This document shows positions 1 through 8,035 of a stretch of DNA of 64,000 nucleotides, one piece after another. A program made the position numbers and the translations under genes. The stretch comes from Candidatus Aalborgicola defluviihabitans (GTDB lineage Bacteria; Pseudomonadota; Gammaproteobacteria; Burkholderiales; Burkholderiaceae_C): NCBI GenBank assembly GCA_016705575.1, contig JADIXX010000001.1:248001-312000 (forward strand), read 5' to 3'. The notes under the pieces are model-generated. The model was not told the DNA's origin and did no database searches. It was given only the letters and a program-made list of their open reading frames with translations. Positions within the stretch are counted from its first letter, which is position 1. Every line of letters begins with the position of its first letter.

Positions 1-90
1 AAGCGCATCGTGCGCTTTGTGGACGGCGTGATCGCCAGTGACGAACGCAATCCCCATCCCGTGGGCGAATTGGCCGAGCAGGTGCACTGA
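1..90 (+). CDS. ABC transporter ATP-binding protein, C-terminal end (MacB-type, partial)
   Basis: Reading frame 1 is open from the first base to a TGA at 88-90 and gives the last 29 residues of a protein, starting KRIVRFVDGVIASDERN. This resembles the end of ATPases in MacAB/LolCDE-type exporters, where the segment after the H-loop often reads R-I-V-x-x-x-D-G. The stop overlaps the ATG of the permease gene by one base (TGATG), as expected for translationally coupled ATPase and permease genes. Family assignment rests mainly on this neighbour; the Walker motifs lie outside the window. Confidence 0.7.
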   Translation, partial: KRIVRFVDGVIASDERNPHPVGELAEQVH

Positions 91-1295
91 TGTTGCTCAA
101 TACCCTTTTATTGGCCCTGCGCTCCATCCGGCGCAACCTGATGCGCTCGTTCCTCACCATTTTGGGCATTGTGATCGGGGTCAGTGCCGTGATCACCATG
201 GTGACCCTGGGCAATGGCGCCACCCTAGCGGTGCAGAACCAGATTTCCAGCCTGGGCACCAATTTGTTGCAAGTGCGCCCCGGCCAGCGCATGGGACCGG
301 GTGGCGGCGGCAGTGCCGTGGCGTTCAAGGAATCCGATGGCGAAGCCATTGCCACCCAGATTGGCGGCGTAGCAGCGGTCGCGCCCGAAGCCCGCTCAGG
401 CGCCACCCTGGTGGCCAATGGCCGAAACTGGTCCAGCAGTGTCATTGGCAGCACCAACGACTGGCTGATCACCGGCAACTGGACCATTGCCAGTGGCCGG
501 GAGTTTTCTGATGACGAGGTCCGCGCGGGCGCTGCCGTCTGCCTGATCGGTGAGACCGTGCGCCGCGAGTTGTATGCCACGCAGACCGCGATGGGCGCGC
601 AACTGCGGGTCAAGCAAATTTCCTGTGAAATCATTGGTGTGCTGGCCTCCAAGGGGCAGGGCGCCTTTGGCAACGACCAGGACGATCTGGTGCTGATGCC
701 GATCAAGACACTGCAACGTCGCATTACTGGAAATATCCGCGTCAACACACTGCTGGTGTCCATGCAGGATGGCAGCGATAGCGCTCGCGTAACTGCTGGC
801 ATCACCCAGTTGCTGCGCGAGCGCCGCAAATTGGCCAGCACCGATGAGGACAACTTCAACGTGCTCGACACCAAACAGTTGGCCGACACGCTGTCGGGCA
901 CCACCAAAGTTATGACCATGCTGCTGGGCGCAGTGGCTGCGGTGAGCTTGCTGGTGGGCGGCATTGGCATCATGAACATCATGCTGGTTAGCGTGACCGA
1001 GCGCACGCGCGAGATTGGTCTGCGCCTGGCCATTGGCGCCCTGGAGCGCGAGGTGCTGCTGCAGTTCTTGATTGAGGCGGTGGTGCTGGCCGCGTTGGGC
1101 GGGCTGGTAGGCATTGTGCTGGCCACGATAGCGTCTATCGGGCTGGCGCAGCTAATGTCTGTGCCCTACACCTTCAACCTGTCGGTGAATGTGATGTCGT
1201 TTGTGTTCTCGGCCTTCATTGGCGTGCTTTTTGGCTACTTTCCGGCCCGCCGCGCCGCGCGGATGGATCCGATCGAAGCGCTGCGGCACGAGTGA
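90..1295 (+). CDS. MacB-type ABC transporter permease (MacB_PCD + FtsX domains)
   Basis: The 401-residue inner-membrane protein has the classic architecture: an N-terminal transmembrane helix (about residues 20-42, with the family pattern LRSIRRNLMRSFLTILGIVI), a periplasmic domain (about 45-270), then three helices forming the FtsX domain (about 275-395) with GGIGIMNIMLVSVTERTREIG. It ends with ARMDPIEALRHE, the usual MacB-family tail. Family members work with a separate ATPase as mechanotransmission exporters, usually with a periplasmic adaptor and TolC. The ATPase precedes it with a 1-nt overlap. The exported substrate cannot be told from sequence. Confidence 0.9.
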   Translation: MLLNTLLLALRSIRRNLMRSFLTILGIVIGVSAVITMVTLGNGATLAVQNQISSLGTNLLQVRPGQRMGPGGGGSAVAFKESDGEAIATQIGGVAAVAPEARSGATLVANGRNWSSSVIGSTNDWLITGNWTIASGREFSDDEVRAGAAVCLIGETVRRELYATQTAMGAQLRVKQISCEIIGVLASKGQGAFGNDQDDLVLMPIKTLQRRITGNIRVNTLLVSMQDGSDSARVTAGITQLLRERRKLASTDEDNFNVLDTKQLADTLSGTTKVMTMLLGAVAAVSLLVGGIGIMNIMLVSVTERTREIGLRLAIGALEREVLLQFLIEAVVLAALGGLVGIVLATIASIGLAQLMSVPYTFNLSVNVMSFVFSAFIGVLFGYFPARRAARMDPIEALRHE

Positions 1296-1298
1296 TAT

Positions 1299-1343
1299 GC
1301 TACGAATTATGTAGCTAACTGTACTTATTTCACGAGGGCTAGC
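1299..1343 (-). repeat. 45-bp dispersed element, copy 1 (intergenic)
   Basis: Read on the minus strand: head GCTAGCCCTCG, 17-nt spacer, then a hairpin with arms GCTAC/GTAGC. It lies between the convergent ends of the MacB-type permease and the DUF1501 gene. The flanking GGCC next to the head is shared with copy 7 in mutL. The hairpin might aid termination, but there is no long T-tract. Confidence 0.8.
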
Positions 1344-1353
1344 GGCCTTTTTC

Positions 1354-2625
1354 TCATGAGGGGCGTATCAAGCCTTGCAGGGAATTGTCCCACGCGTAAC
1401 CGGGAAACAAGGTGTTCAGTTCTGCATCCGTCAATCCGTGGACATGGCGCAGAACCTGGGCAAAGACGCCACGAAAATCATTGTGCACGGGCAGGTCGCG
1501 CTTGTCGTGTAGCTGCTCGGCGGCAAGCCCTTGCCAAGCTCCATGCCAGCGTCCGCCCTGTACCCGGTTTCCCATCAGCCACATGGCGTTGCCGTGGCCG
1601 TGGTCGGTGCCGCGGGTTCCGTTCTCTGCGCTGGTGCGGCCAAATTCGCTGCACACCATCACCACATCGTTGGGTTGGGCAAAGTCCCTGCGCAGCTGCA
1701 CCAGGGTTCGGGCCAAATCACCCAGGTTGTTGGCCAGTGCGCCGGTGACGTTGCCCTGGTTGGCGTGGGTGTCCCAGCCGCCTGCCGACAAGAAACCCAG
1801 GCGCAAACTGCGGTCGCGGCGCATCAATGTGCCCAGATGCTGTGCATCCAGTAGCAGCCCCTTTGCCGGTCCGGCACCGTTATTGGCGGCCGCCATTTCT
1901 TTGCTGTCCATGCCAGGGGCGCCCATGGTGGTGTTGGTGTCGTTGGTGAGTGTTTGGGCGGTTTGCATGCGGCTGTCTGCGCCGGCGCGAAACGTTTGGG
2001 ACAAAGTATCTTGACCGCCATACAGTTTCAGTACGGCATCGCGCGTGCGCTCGTTGCCCAACGCGCCCTGTTGCGTTGCCGCGTTTCCTTTGGGGACCAG
2101 CTGAACCGGATTGGCGCCGGCCAGAATCAGGGGGTTGGCTTCTCCCACACCAATGGCCTTGCTGTCCTTGCGCAGGCCGGCCAGGGTGTTCATCCAGCCT
2201 ACCGATCCACTGCTCTTGCCGGGGGTTCCGGTCTCCCAGTGGTGCTGGGCATCAAAGTGGGAGCGCGTGGCGTCTGGGTTGCCCGCGCACGGGATGACGC
2301 TCAACACACCCTCTTTCCACAACGGCAGCAAATTGGCCATGGCGGGGTGCAAGCCGAAGGTGGTGTCCAGCGCAACCGTAGTTTGCGTCGTCCCATCGGG
2401 CGGTGCAATCGCAATCGACGGGCGCATGCTGGCGTAGTGGGGGTCACCGTACGGAACAAAGGCCGACAGGCCATCGTAGGCGCCCCGCAGGAAGACAACG
2501 ATCAGACGTGCGTCCTTGTTGACTGCGACGCTGTCCTGTGCCCACAGCAGGGGAGCAGCCCACGCGGTGGAGCACCCGACCAAGGTTTGTACGGCGCGGC
2601 GGCGGCTGATTTTGAAGGGTGTCAT
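1354..2625 (-). CDS. DUF1501 family protein, Tat-exported
   Basis: 423 residues with a twin-arginine signal (ISRRRAVQTL, then a hydrophobic run ending AAPLLWAQ) and the DUF1501 core: VVFLRGAYDGLSAFVPYGD, HPAMANLLPLW, HFDAQHHWETG, WDTHANQG and EFGRTSAENGTRGTDHGHGN. The family is related in fold to alkaline-phosphatase/sulfatase-like enzymes; its substrate is not established. A second ATG lies two codons upstream (2631), but the AAAGGA motif is only 1 nt from it and 7 nt from the ATG at 2625, so 2625 is chosen. It sits 14 nt after the DUF1800 gene; such pairs are common and are presumed to work together in the periplasm. Confidence 0.88.
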   Translation of the reverse strand: MTPFKISRRRAVQTLVGCSTAWAAPLLWAQDSVAVNKDARLIVVFLRGAYDGLSAFVPYGDPHYASMRPSIAIAPPDGTTQTTVALDTTFGLHPAMANLLPLWKEGVLSVIPCAGNPDATRSHFDAQHHWETGTPGKSSGSVGWMNTLAGLRKDSKAIGVGEANPLILAGANPVQLVPKGNAATQQGALGNERTRDAVLKLYGGQDTLSQTFRAGADSRMQTAQTLTNDTNTTMGAPGMDSKEMAAANNGAGPAKGLLLDAQHLGTLMRRDRSLRLGFLSAGGWDTHANQGNVTGALANNLGDLARTLVQLRRDFAQPNDVVMVCSEFGRTSAENGTRGTDHGHGNAMWLMGNRVQGGRWHGAWQGLAAEQLHDKRDLPVHNDFRGVFAQVLRHVHGLTDAELNTLFPGYAWDNSLQGLIRPS

Positions 2626-2639
2626 GGCCATGTCCTTTG

Positions 2640-4181
2640 CTATTTGTACATAAAGTCCGGGCTGGCCATGGCCAGCCCGGCCCGTAAACCGGGGCTCTCC
2701 TGCGCAAGGGTTTGACGGGTTGCGGAGCTTAAAAACGGGGTTAGAAAATCGAGTTCGCTGGTCTGCCGTGCCAGTGCAATGGCGTAGTCGGCGCGCCGCG
2801 TCAGGGCCTCGGGCACGAGCCAGGTGGCAGCGTCGGTTTTGTAACCGTCGGGTGTTTGCCAGCCATGCATTGGTTGGCCCGCATTGGCCAGAAAGCCGAG
2901 GGTTAGCAACAGATGACGGCGCTCGGTTGCGCCATTGATGGCGGCCAGCGCCGAGCAGGCGAAGTCCATCGGTGTCTTGAAGAGGCGATTTTCGGGGGCC
3001 CAGAAGTCGGCAGAACCCAGCAGCGTTTGCATGACCTGGCGCATGTCACCGCCTGTGTCCAGGAAGGTTCGGTGCAGGCTGTTCAGCAGCGCTTGGGATG
3101 GCTGGTCTGCTACAAAAAATTGGGCCAGGCGCAAGGTGACGCGCTGGGCGGTTTTGGGGTGGCGGGCCAACATGCGTATGGCATCTTCGCCTTCGTGTTC
3201 ACCAGGCGCTGCGAAGGCGTTGGGAAAGCGCCGCCCCATCACCAATTTGCTGCCGGTGTCATGCAGCCGTCCTGCAAATCGAAACCCATTACTCCCTTGG
3301 GGGGCAATGGTCCACCCGGTCAGCACCCTGGCAAGTTCGCGCACATCGTTCTGGGTGTAGCCGCCGTCCACGCCAAGCGTGTGCAACTCCATCAGTTCGC
3401 GGGCATAGTTTTCGTTCAGGCCGCGCGGTGTGTCGCCCGGCCCTGCGCGGGAGCCCTCGGCCACACTGCGCGCCTGATCCAGATACAGCAACATGGCAGG
3501 GTGGCGGGCGCTGGCCAGAAGCAGGTCTTCAAATTTGCCCAGCGCATGGGCGCGTGCGACGTTGACCACATAGTGCCCAACAAAGGGTCGGACCGCGCCT
3601 TTGCCAACAAACACATTGAGGTGGTTGAACCAGAACTCGGTCATGCGCGCCAGCAAGGGGTTTTCGGTATCCGGCTGGCTGGCGGCCATCAGGCGCCATG
3701 CCGCCGCTTGCTGGGCAACGGTGCGGTTGAAATACAGCGGGTCAACAGGGCCCGAAAAATCCATGCGCGGGGTGGCCTGTGCTTCGGCTGCGGGCGCAGT
3801 CCCGGCCTTGATCTTTGCGCGCGCCTGGCGCTCGCGCTGCACGCCTTGGAACAACTCCGGCAGACTCGCGTTGAAACCTGCAAGGTCTGGTTCGATGTGG
3901 GGCGCGTTTTGGCTGGCTGCGTGCGCAATGTCAATTTGTGCCATCGCCCAGGCCTGGGGGCTGGGCGCCGCCTGAACTTCGCTAACCCGCTGCGGCGTTG
4001 GCCCGTAGCCAACACGGGACGTGGCGCGCCAGACCTCGCTGGCGCTGGCCAGCGGCGGCTGGATTTGGGCAAACGCGCCTGGTAGGGCCAGCGTGCCGGT
4101 AAAGCCACCCGTGCACACCAGCCACTTCAGTAGTGCACGACGGTCGGGATGCACCTTTGGTGCGGTGTCATATGGGTTCAT
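2640..4181 (-). CDS. DUF1800 family protein, probably Tat-exported
   Basis: About 513 residues from the ATG at 4181. The N-terminus has DRRALLKW followed by a hydrophobic stretch ending ALPGAFAQ, a plausible Tat signal. DUF1800 features include the GYGPTPQRV segment near residue 60, LNENYARELMELHTLGVDGGYTQ, VLTGWTI and the C-terminal LGSADFWA. An ATG-free extension is possible to a start at 4226, which would put 15 extra polar residues before the signal, so the shorter form is preferred. Neither start has a strong ribosome binding site. It is the first gene of a two-gene operon with DUF1501. Biochemical function is unknown. Confidence 0.85.
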   Translation of the reverse strand: MNPYDTAPKVHPDRRALLKWLVCTGGFTGTLALPGAFAQIQPPLASASEVWRATSRVGYGPTPQRVSEVQAAPSPQAWAMAQIDIAHAASQNAPHIEPDLAGFNASLPELFQGVQRERQARAKIKAGTAPAAEAQATPRMDFSGPVDPLYFNRTVAQQAAAWRLMAASQPDTENPLLARMTEFWFNHLNVFVGKGAVRPFVGHYVVNVARAHALGKFEDLLLASARHPAMLLYLDQARSVAEGSRAGPGDTPRGLNENYARELMELHTLGVDGGYTQNDVRELARVLTGWTIAPQGSNGFRFAGRLHDTGSKLVMGRRFPNAFAAPGEHEGEDAIRMLARHPKTAQRVTLRLAQFFVADQPSQALLNSLHRTFLDTGGDMRQVMQTLLGSADFWAPENRLFKTPMDFACSALAAINGATERRHLLLTLGFLANAGQPMHGWQTPDGYKTDAATWLVPEALTRRADYAIALARQTSELDFLTPFLSSATRQTLAQESPGLRAGLAMASPDFMYK

Positions 4182-4270
4182 GGTGGGGTGTTGGTAAGGA
4201 TGGATGGTCCTGAATTCAACGCCCATTCTGTGTGCGGTGCCTACTGATGTGCAGGGCCTTTACACAACTT

Positions 4271-6892
4271 TTACCAGTCTTCCTTGACCGCCAGCACCGC
4301 ATCGCGCCCGGCCGCTGCCCGTCCGGCCAGCCATGCGCTGAGCGTGCCAGCAGCCACCACGGCTGCAGCCAGTGCCAGCAGGCGCAGCACGGGCACAGTT
4401 AGCTCCATGGTCCAGTGGAAACTTTGTGGGTTGACCACATGCACCAGTACCACCGCCACGGACAGGCCCAAGCCCACACCGGCCAGGGCACCCAGCGAGG
4501 TCCAGGCAAGGCCCTCAGCGGCCACCACGCGCAGCACCTGCCGGCGCGTTAGCCCCAGGTGCACCAGCAAGCCAAATTCTTTGCGCCGTGCCAGCACCTG
4601 GGCGCTGAACGACGCTGCCACGCCAAACAGCCCAATGCCGATGGCCACCGCCTGCAGCCAGTAGGTGACGGCAAAACTGCGATCAAAAATGCGCAAAGAC
4701 GTGGCCCGGATCTCGCGGGCCGAGCCAAACTCCATCAGCCGTGACGCGTTCCCGCCGGGCGTGCCAGCTTGGCGGTTGGCCAGGTCGCGCAGCGCTTGTT
4801 CCAGTGCGTTTACATCCACGCCTGGCTCCAGCCAAATGGCCAGGTCGTTGACGCGGTTGTCACCGCTCAGGCGCTGAAAATCTGCCAGATCCATGGCGAT
4901 GGTGCCGAACTGGCGGGAGTAGTCGCGCCACACACCTGCTATGAAAAACGTAGTGGGTTGTGTAGATTCCACGAGGGCTAGAGCCCTAAAATGATCAGAA
5001 AGACTGGGGAGAGTCGTGCCGGGGCGGGCGCCATGCAGGTCCACCATGGCCTCGCTCACGTAGATGCCAATCTGGCCGGGTGGTATCGGCAGCGGCCCCA
5101 CCGTCAAAGGCAGGCTGCTGCTGACTGGTCCGGTCAGCGGGCGTGCAATCAGCACCACGGCGGGCAAGTTGGGGTCGGGCAGAAACTGTTGGTTGCGCTG
5201 TGGGCTCAGGCGCTGCACACCGGGCAGGCGTTGTGCTGCCTGCACAAAGGCGGGGTCGAAGTAGGCGGCATCCAGTGCGCTGGTATGGGTGGCCGTGCGC
5301 ACATACAAATCGGCAGGCAAAACGGAATCCAGCCACTGTGTGACTGAATGCCGAAAGCTCGCCACCATCACGGTCAGCGCCACTGCCAGGCTGAGCGCCG
5401 CCACCACGCCGCTCACGGCTACTGCCGCACTGCCGCGCACCCGCCGCGCACGCTCCACTGCCAGCAGGGGCAGAGCGCGGTACGCCACCTGCGGTGCGAT
5501 GCGGTCCAGCACCACGCCTACCAGCCAGGGCAGGCCGGCAATACCACCCACCAAAATCAGGCCCACGCTCACATAGGCTGCCAGCGGAATACCTGCCACT
5601 GGTGGCAGCAGCGCCATCATGCCCCCAGCGAGCAACAAGGCCAGTGCCAGTACGCCGTGGTTGTGGTTGACCTGCGCGGTGCCCAGACCTTTGAGGGTTT
5701 GCGCCGGTGGCAAGCCCTGGGCCCAGCGCGCTGGCCACCAGGCGCCCACCAGTGCAGCCAGCACCCCCAATGCGGCAAAGGCCAGCGCAGCGGGCCAGCT
5801 CCATTGCAGCGCGGGCGCTGCGCCGGAAAAGAAACCGCCCCCCAGGTCCCCACCCAAGAGACGCAAAGCCAGCGCCGCCAAGCCGCCGCCCAATGCGATG
5901 CCCAGCACGCTGCCGACCAGTCCCAACACCAGGGCTTCCAGCAACACCAGTTGCAAGCGCTGGGTGGATGTCAGCCCCAGCACGCCCAACAGCGCAAGCT
6001 GGGGTGCACGCCGGCTCACACTCAGGGCCAGCACCGAAAACACCAGAAAGCCGCCTGTGAATAGCGCCACCAGCGCCAGCACGGTCAGGTTGACCCGGTA
6101 GGCCCGCGACAGGGTGGACATGCGGGTCAGCGCATCGCCCGGCTCCACCAAGCGAGCCTGGGCCGGCCAATCGGCGTTGGCCTGTAGGCTGCGCACAAAG
6201 GCCGCGCGGTCCACGCCGGCGCGCAGGCGCAGATCCACCCGCGTGATGCGGTTGTCTAGGTCAAAAAAATCTTGTACGGCGGCAATGTCCATCACCGCCA
6301 GTGGTGCCCCGCTGGCCCGAACCGAGCCGGCCACCTGCACAGCTGCCACTTGCATACCGCGTTGCAGTTGCAGCGTGTTGCCGGTTAGCCGGCTGCGGGC
6401 CGCGGCGTTGAGGAACACGGTGGCAGGCGCAAAAATGTCCAGCCGGTTGGCGCTGGTGTCGGGCAAGGGCAGCAGGTCGGGGCTGAGTTGCGCCACCTGC
6501 AAGGGGTCCACGCCCATGATGCGCAGCAAGACCCGTTGGGGTTGGTCCGCAGGCGCTGCTGTTGCGTTGGGCTGGGGCAGCAGGGCATAGGTGCTCAACT
6601 CCAGCACCGGGCTGGCCACTGCCACATCGGAGTGGTGGATCATGCGCGCCAGCAGGACTTCGTCCACGCCACCAGTCAGGCCGGCGCCGGCGCGCAGTTC
6701 CAGATCGGGCTGGCCACCCACCGAGCGCACCGCCTGCGCAAATTCATCCAGCGCCGATGCATTGATCAAATGCACCGAAAATGCCAGCGCCACGCCCAGC
6801 ATGACCGACACCATGGCGGCAGCGTTGCGCCAGGGGTGGTGGCGCAGTTCTTGCCAGGAGAAGCTGCACAGCAGTGACGCAAGGGTTTTCAT
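4271..6892 (-). CDS. FtsX-like ABC transporter permease (two FtsX domains)
   Basis: 873 residues from the ATG at 6892 (MKTLASLLCSFSWQELRHH). The frame is open a further 142 codons upstream, but that extension is low-complexity and overlaps thiB, so it is rejected. The protein has an N-terminal helix followed by a periplasmic domain, a first FtsX-like helix cluster (about residues 260-440), a second periplasmic domain, and a second FtsX cluster (about 745-870) containing FGLLVHLGLTRRQVLRVV. This is the layout of large lipoprotein-release or lipid-export permeases. No ATPase adjoins it; the orphan LolD-type ATPase at 12787-13437 is a candidate partner. Residues about 637-652 are encoded by a copy of the 45-bp element. 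Confidence 0.85.
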   Translation of the reverse strand: MKTLASLLCSFSWQELRHHPWRNAAAMVSVMLGVALAFSVHLINASALDEFAQAVRSVGGQPDLELRAGAGLTGGVDEVLLARMIHHSDVAVASPVLELSTYALLPQPNATAAPADQPQRVLLRIMGVDPLQVAQLSPDLLPLPDTSANRLDIFAPATVFLNAAARSRLTGNTLQLQRGMQVAAVQVAGSVRASGAPLAVMDIAAVQDFFDLDNRITRVDLRLRAGVDRAAFVRSLQANADWPAQARLVEPGDALTRMSTLSRAYRVNLTVLALVALFTGGFLVFSVLALSVSRRAPQLALLGVLGLTSTQRLQLVLLEALVLGLVGSVLGIALGGGLAALALRLLGGDLGGGFFSGAAPALQWSWPAALAFAALGVLAALVGAWWPARWAQGLPPAQTLKGLGTAQVNHNHGVLALALLLAGGMMALLPPVAGIPLAAYVSVGLILVGGIAGLPWLVGVVLDRIAPQVAYRALPLLAVERARRVRGSAAVAVSGVVAALSLAVALTVMVASFRHSVTQWLDSVLPADLYVRTATHTSALDAAYFDPAFVQAAQRLPGVQRLSPQRNQQFLPDPNLPAVVLIARPLTGPVSSSLPLTVGPLPIPPGQIGIYVSEAMVDLHGARPGTTLPSLSDHFRALALVESTQPTTFFIAGVWRDYSRQFGTIAMDLADFQRLSGDNRVNDLAIWLEPGVDVNALEQALRDLANRQAGTPGGNASRLMEFGSAREIRATSLRIFDRSFAVTYWLQAVAIGIGLFGVAASFSAQVLARRKEFGLLVHLGLTRRQVLRVVAAEGLAWTSLGALAGVGLGLSVAVVLVHVVNPQSFHWTMELTVPVLRLLALAAAVVAAGTLSAWLAGRAAAGRDAVLAVKEDW
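4938..4982 (-). repeat. 45-bp dispersed element, copy 2 (inside the ABC permease gene)
   Basis: Same strand as the gene, head TCTAGCCCTCG. Together with flanking AGGGCT it forms AGGGCT-CT-AGCCCT, as in the miaA copy. It is read in the frame CTA GCC CTC GTG and encodes LALVESTQPTTFFIAG in the second periplasmic domain. The second-half hairpin is degraded on its 5' arm (ACTAC) but keeps ATAGC. Confidence 0.78.
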
Positions 6893-6959
6893 CGGTGAGA
6901 CGGATTGTGCCCGGGCACCAGGTGGGGCCGTTAAAATTTGCGGCCACTCACACCACCGC

Positions 6960-8006
6960 ATGTCACACCGTATCTCACACCGTCTTGCCGATTTGTTCAC
7001 CGCGCTGGCATTGGCCTGCGGTGTCAGCCTGGCGTCTGCAGCCGAACTGCGGGTGTTGACCCATGCGTCGTTTGCGCTGCCGCAGGCACTGCTGACCCAG
7101 TTTGAAAAAGACGCCGGCGTCACCCTGCGCATCAGCAAGGCGGGCGATGCGGGGGAGATGCTCAACAAACTGATTCTGACCCGCGCCAACCCGGTGGCCG
7201 ATGTGGTGTTTGGTATCGACAATGTGTTGGCCGCCAAGGCCCAGGCGGCGCAAGTGCTGGATGCGGACGCAGGTGCTTCTGCCCGTCTTGCCAGCGGCGG
7301 TGACGCGCTTGCAGGCACTCTGCCTGCTGCACTGCTGCCGGTGGATTACGGCTATGTCACGTTGAATTACGACAAGGCGTGGTTTGCCCGGAAAGGCCTG
7401 GCACTGCCCACTTCGCTGGAAGACCTTGCCCAGCCCGCCTATGCGGGTTTACTGGTCGTGCAGAACCCGGCCACGTCCAGCCCGGGCAATGCTTTTTTGC
7501 TGGCCACCATCGGCGCGCTGGGTGAAGAGAAAGCCTTTGTCTGGTGGGGCCGCATGCGTTCCAATGGGCTCAAGGTGGCCAACGGCTGGAGCGAAGCCTA
7601 TTACACCGATTTCAGCCACAACGGCGGCAGCCGCCCGCTGGTGGTGAGCTATGCCACCAGCCCGGCAGCGGAGTTGTTTTACAGCAAGACACAATTGAGC
7701 GAGCCGCCAACCGGCAGTTTGTTCTTGCGGGGTGGGGTGTTCCGTCAAATTGAGGGCGTAGCGCTGGTCAAGGGCGGTAAAGAGCGGGCGGCGGCCTTGC
7801 GCTTTATGGCGTTTTTGCGTTCGGGTCCGGTACAACAGGCACTGCAGACCAGTATGTGGATGTACCCGGCCAGCACCAGCAGCCCCAAGGTGGACGCCCT
7901 GCGCCATGCACCGGAGCCCTTGGCCTTTGACAGCCCCAGTTCCCCATCCATTGCCGAACACGGGGTTGCCTGGGTTCGACGCTGGACCCGGGTTGTGTTG
8001 AAGTAG
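6960..8006 (+). CDS. thiB: Thiamine ABC transporter, periplasmic substrate-binding protein
   Basis: 348 residues from the ATG at 6960 (MSHRISHRLADLF), with a signal peptide ending about SLASAAEL. The mature start (LRVLTHASFALP), the KAGDAGEMLNKLILTR segment and the ADVVFGIDN motif match the ThiB/TbpA family, which delivers thiamine or its phosphates to a membrane permease. ThiP and ThiQ follow immediately, which fixes the assignment. The start is only 67 nt from the divergent ABC permease start. I saw no TPP riboswitch (no CUGAGA-type core) in the short leader. Confidence 0.88.
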   Translation: MSHRISHRLADLFTALALACGVSLASAAELRVLTHASFALPQALLTQFEKDAGVTLRISKAGDAGEMLNKLILTRANPVADVVFGIDNVLAAKAQAAQVLDADAGASARLASGGDALAGTLPAALLPVDYGYVTLNYDKAWFARKGLALPTSLEDLAQPAYAGLLVVQNPATSSPGNAFLLATIGALGEEKAFVWWGRMRSNGLKVANGWSEAYYTDFSHNGGSRPLVVSYATSPAAELFYSKTQLSEPPTGSLFLRGGVFRQIEGVALVKGGKERAAALRFMAFLRSGPVQQALQTSMWMYPASTSSPKVDALRHAPEPLAFDSPSSPSIAEHGVAWVRRWTRVVLK

Positions 8007-8035
8007 TCCGGCGTGGCGTCTGGCACCATGGCGTT

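Noticed and set aside
3440..3490. A possible extra 45-bp element copy because of AGCCCTCG near 3450
   Set aside because: Seventeen nucleotides after the head there is no GCT and no hairpin; the match is limited to eight bases inside a coding region.
6893..6959. A TPP riboswitch in front of thiB
   Set aside because: The 67-nt gap shared with the divergent permease is too short and lacks the CUGAGA-type conserved core.
6893..7318. A 142-codon N-terminal extension of the FtsX-type permease
   Set aside because: It overlaps thiB, is low-complexity Ala/Ser, and lacks homology; the helix-forming start MKTLASLL at 6892 is the natural beginning.
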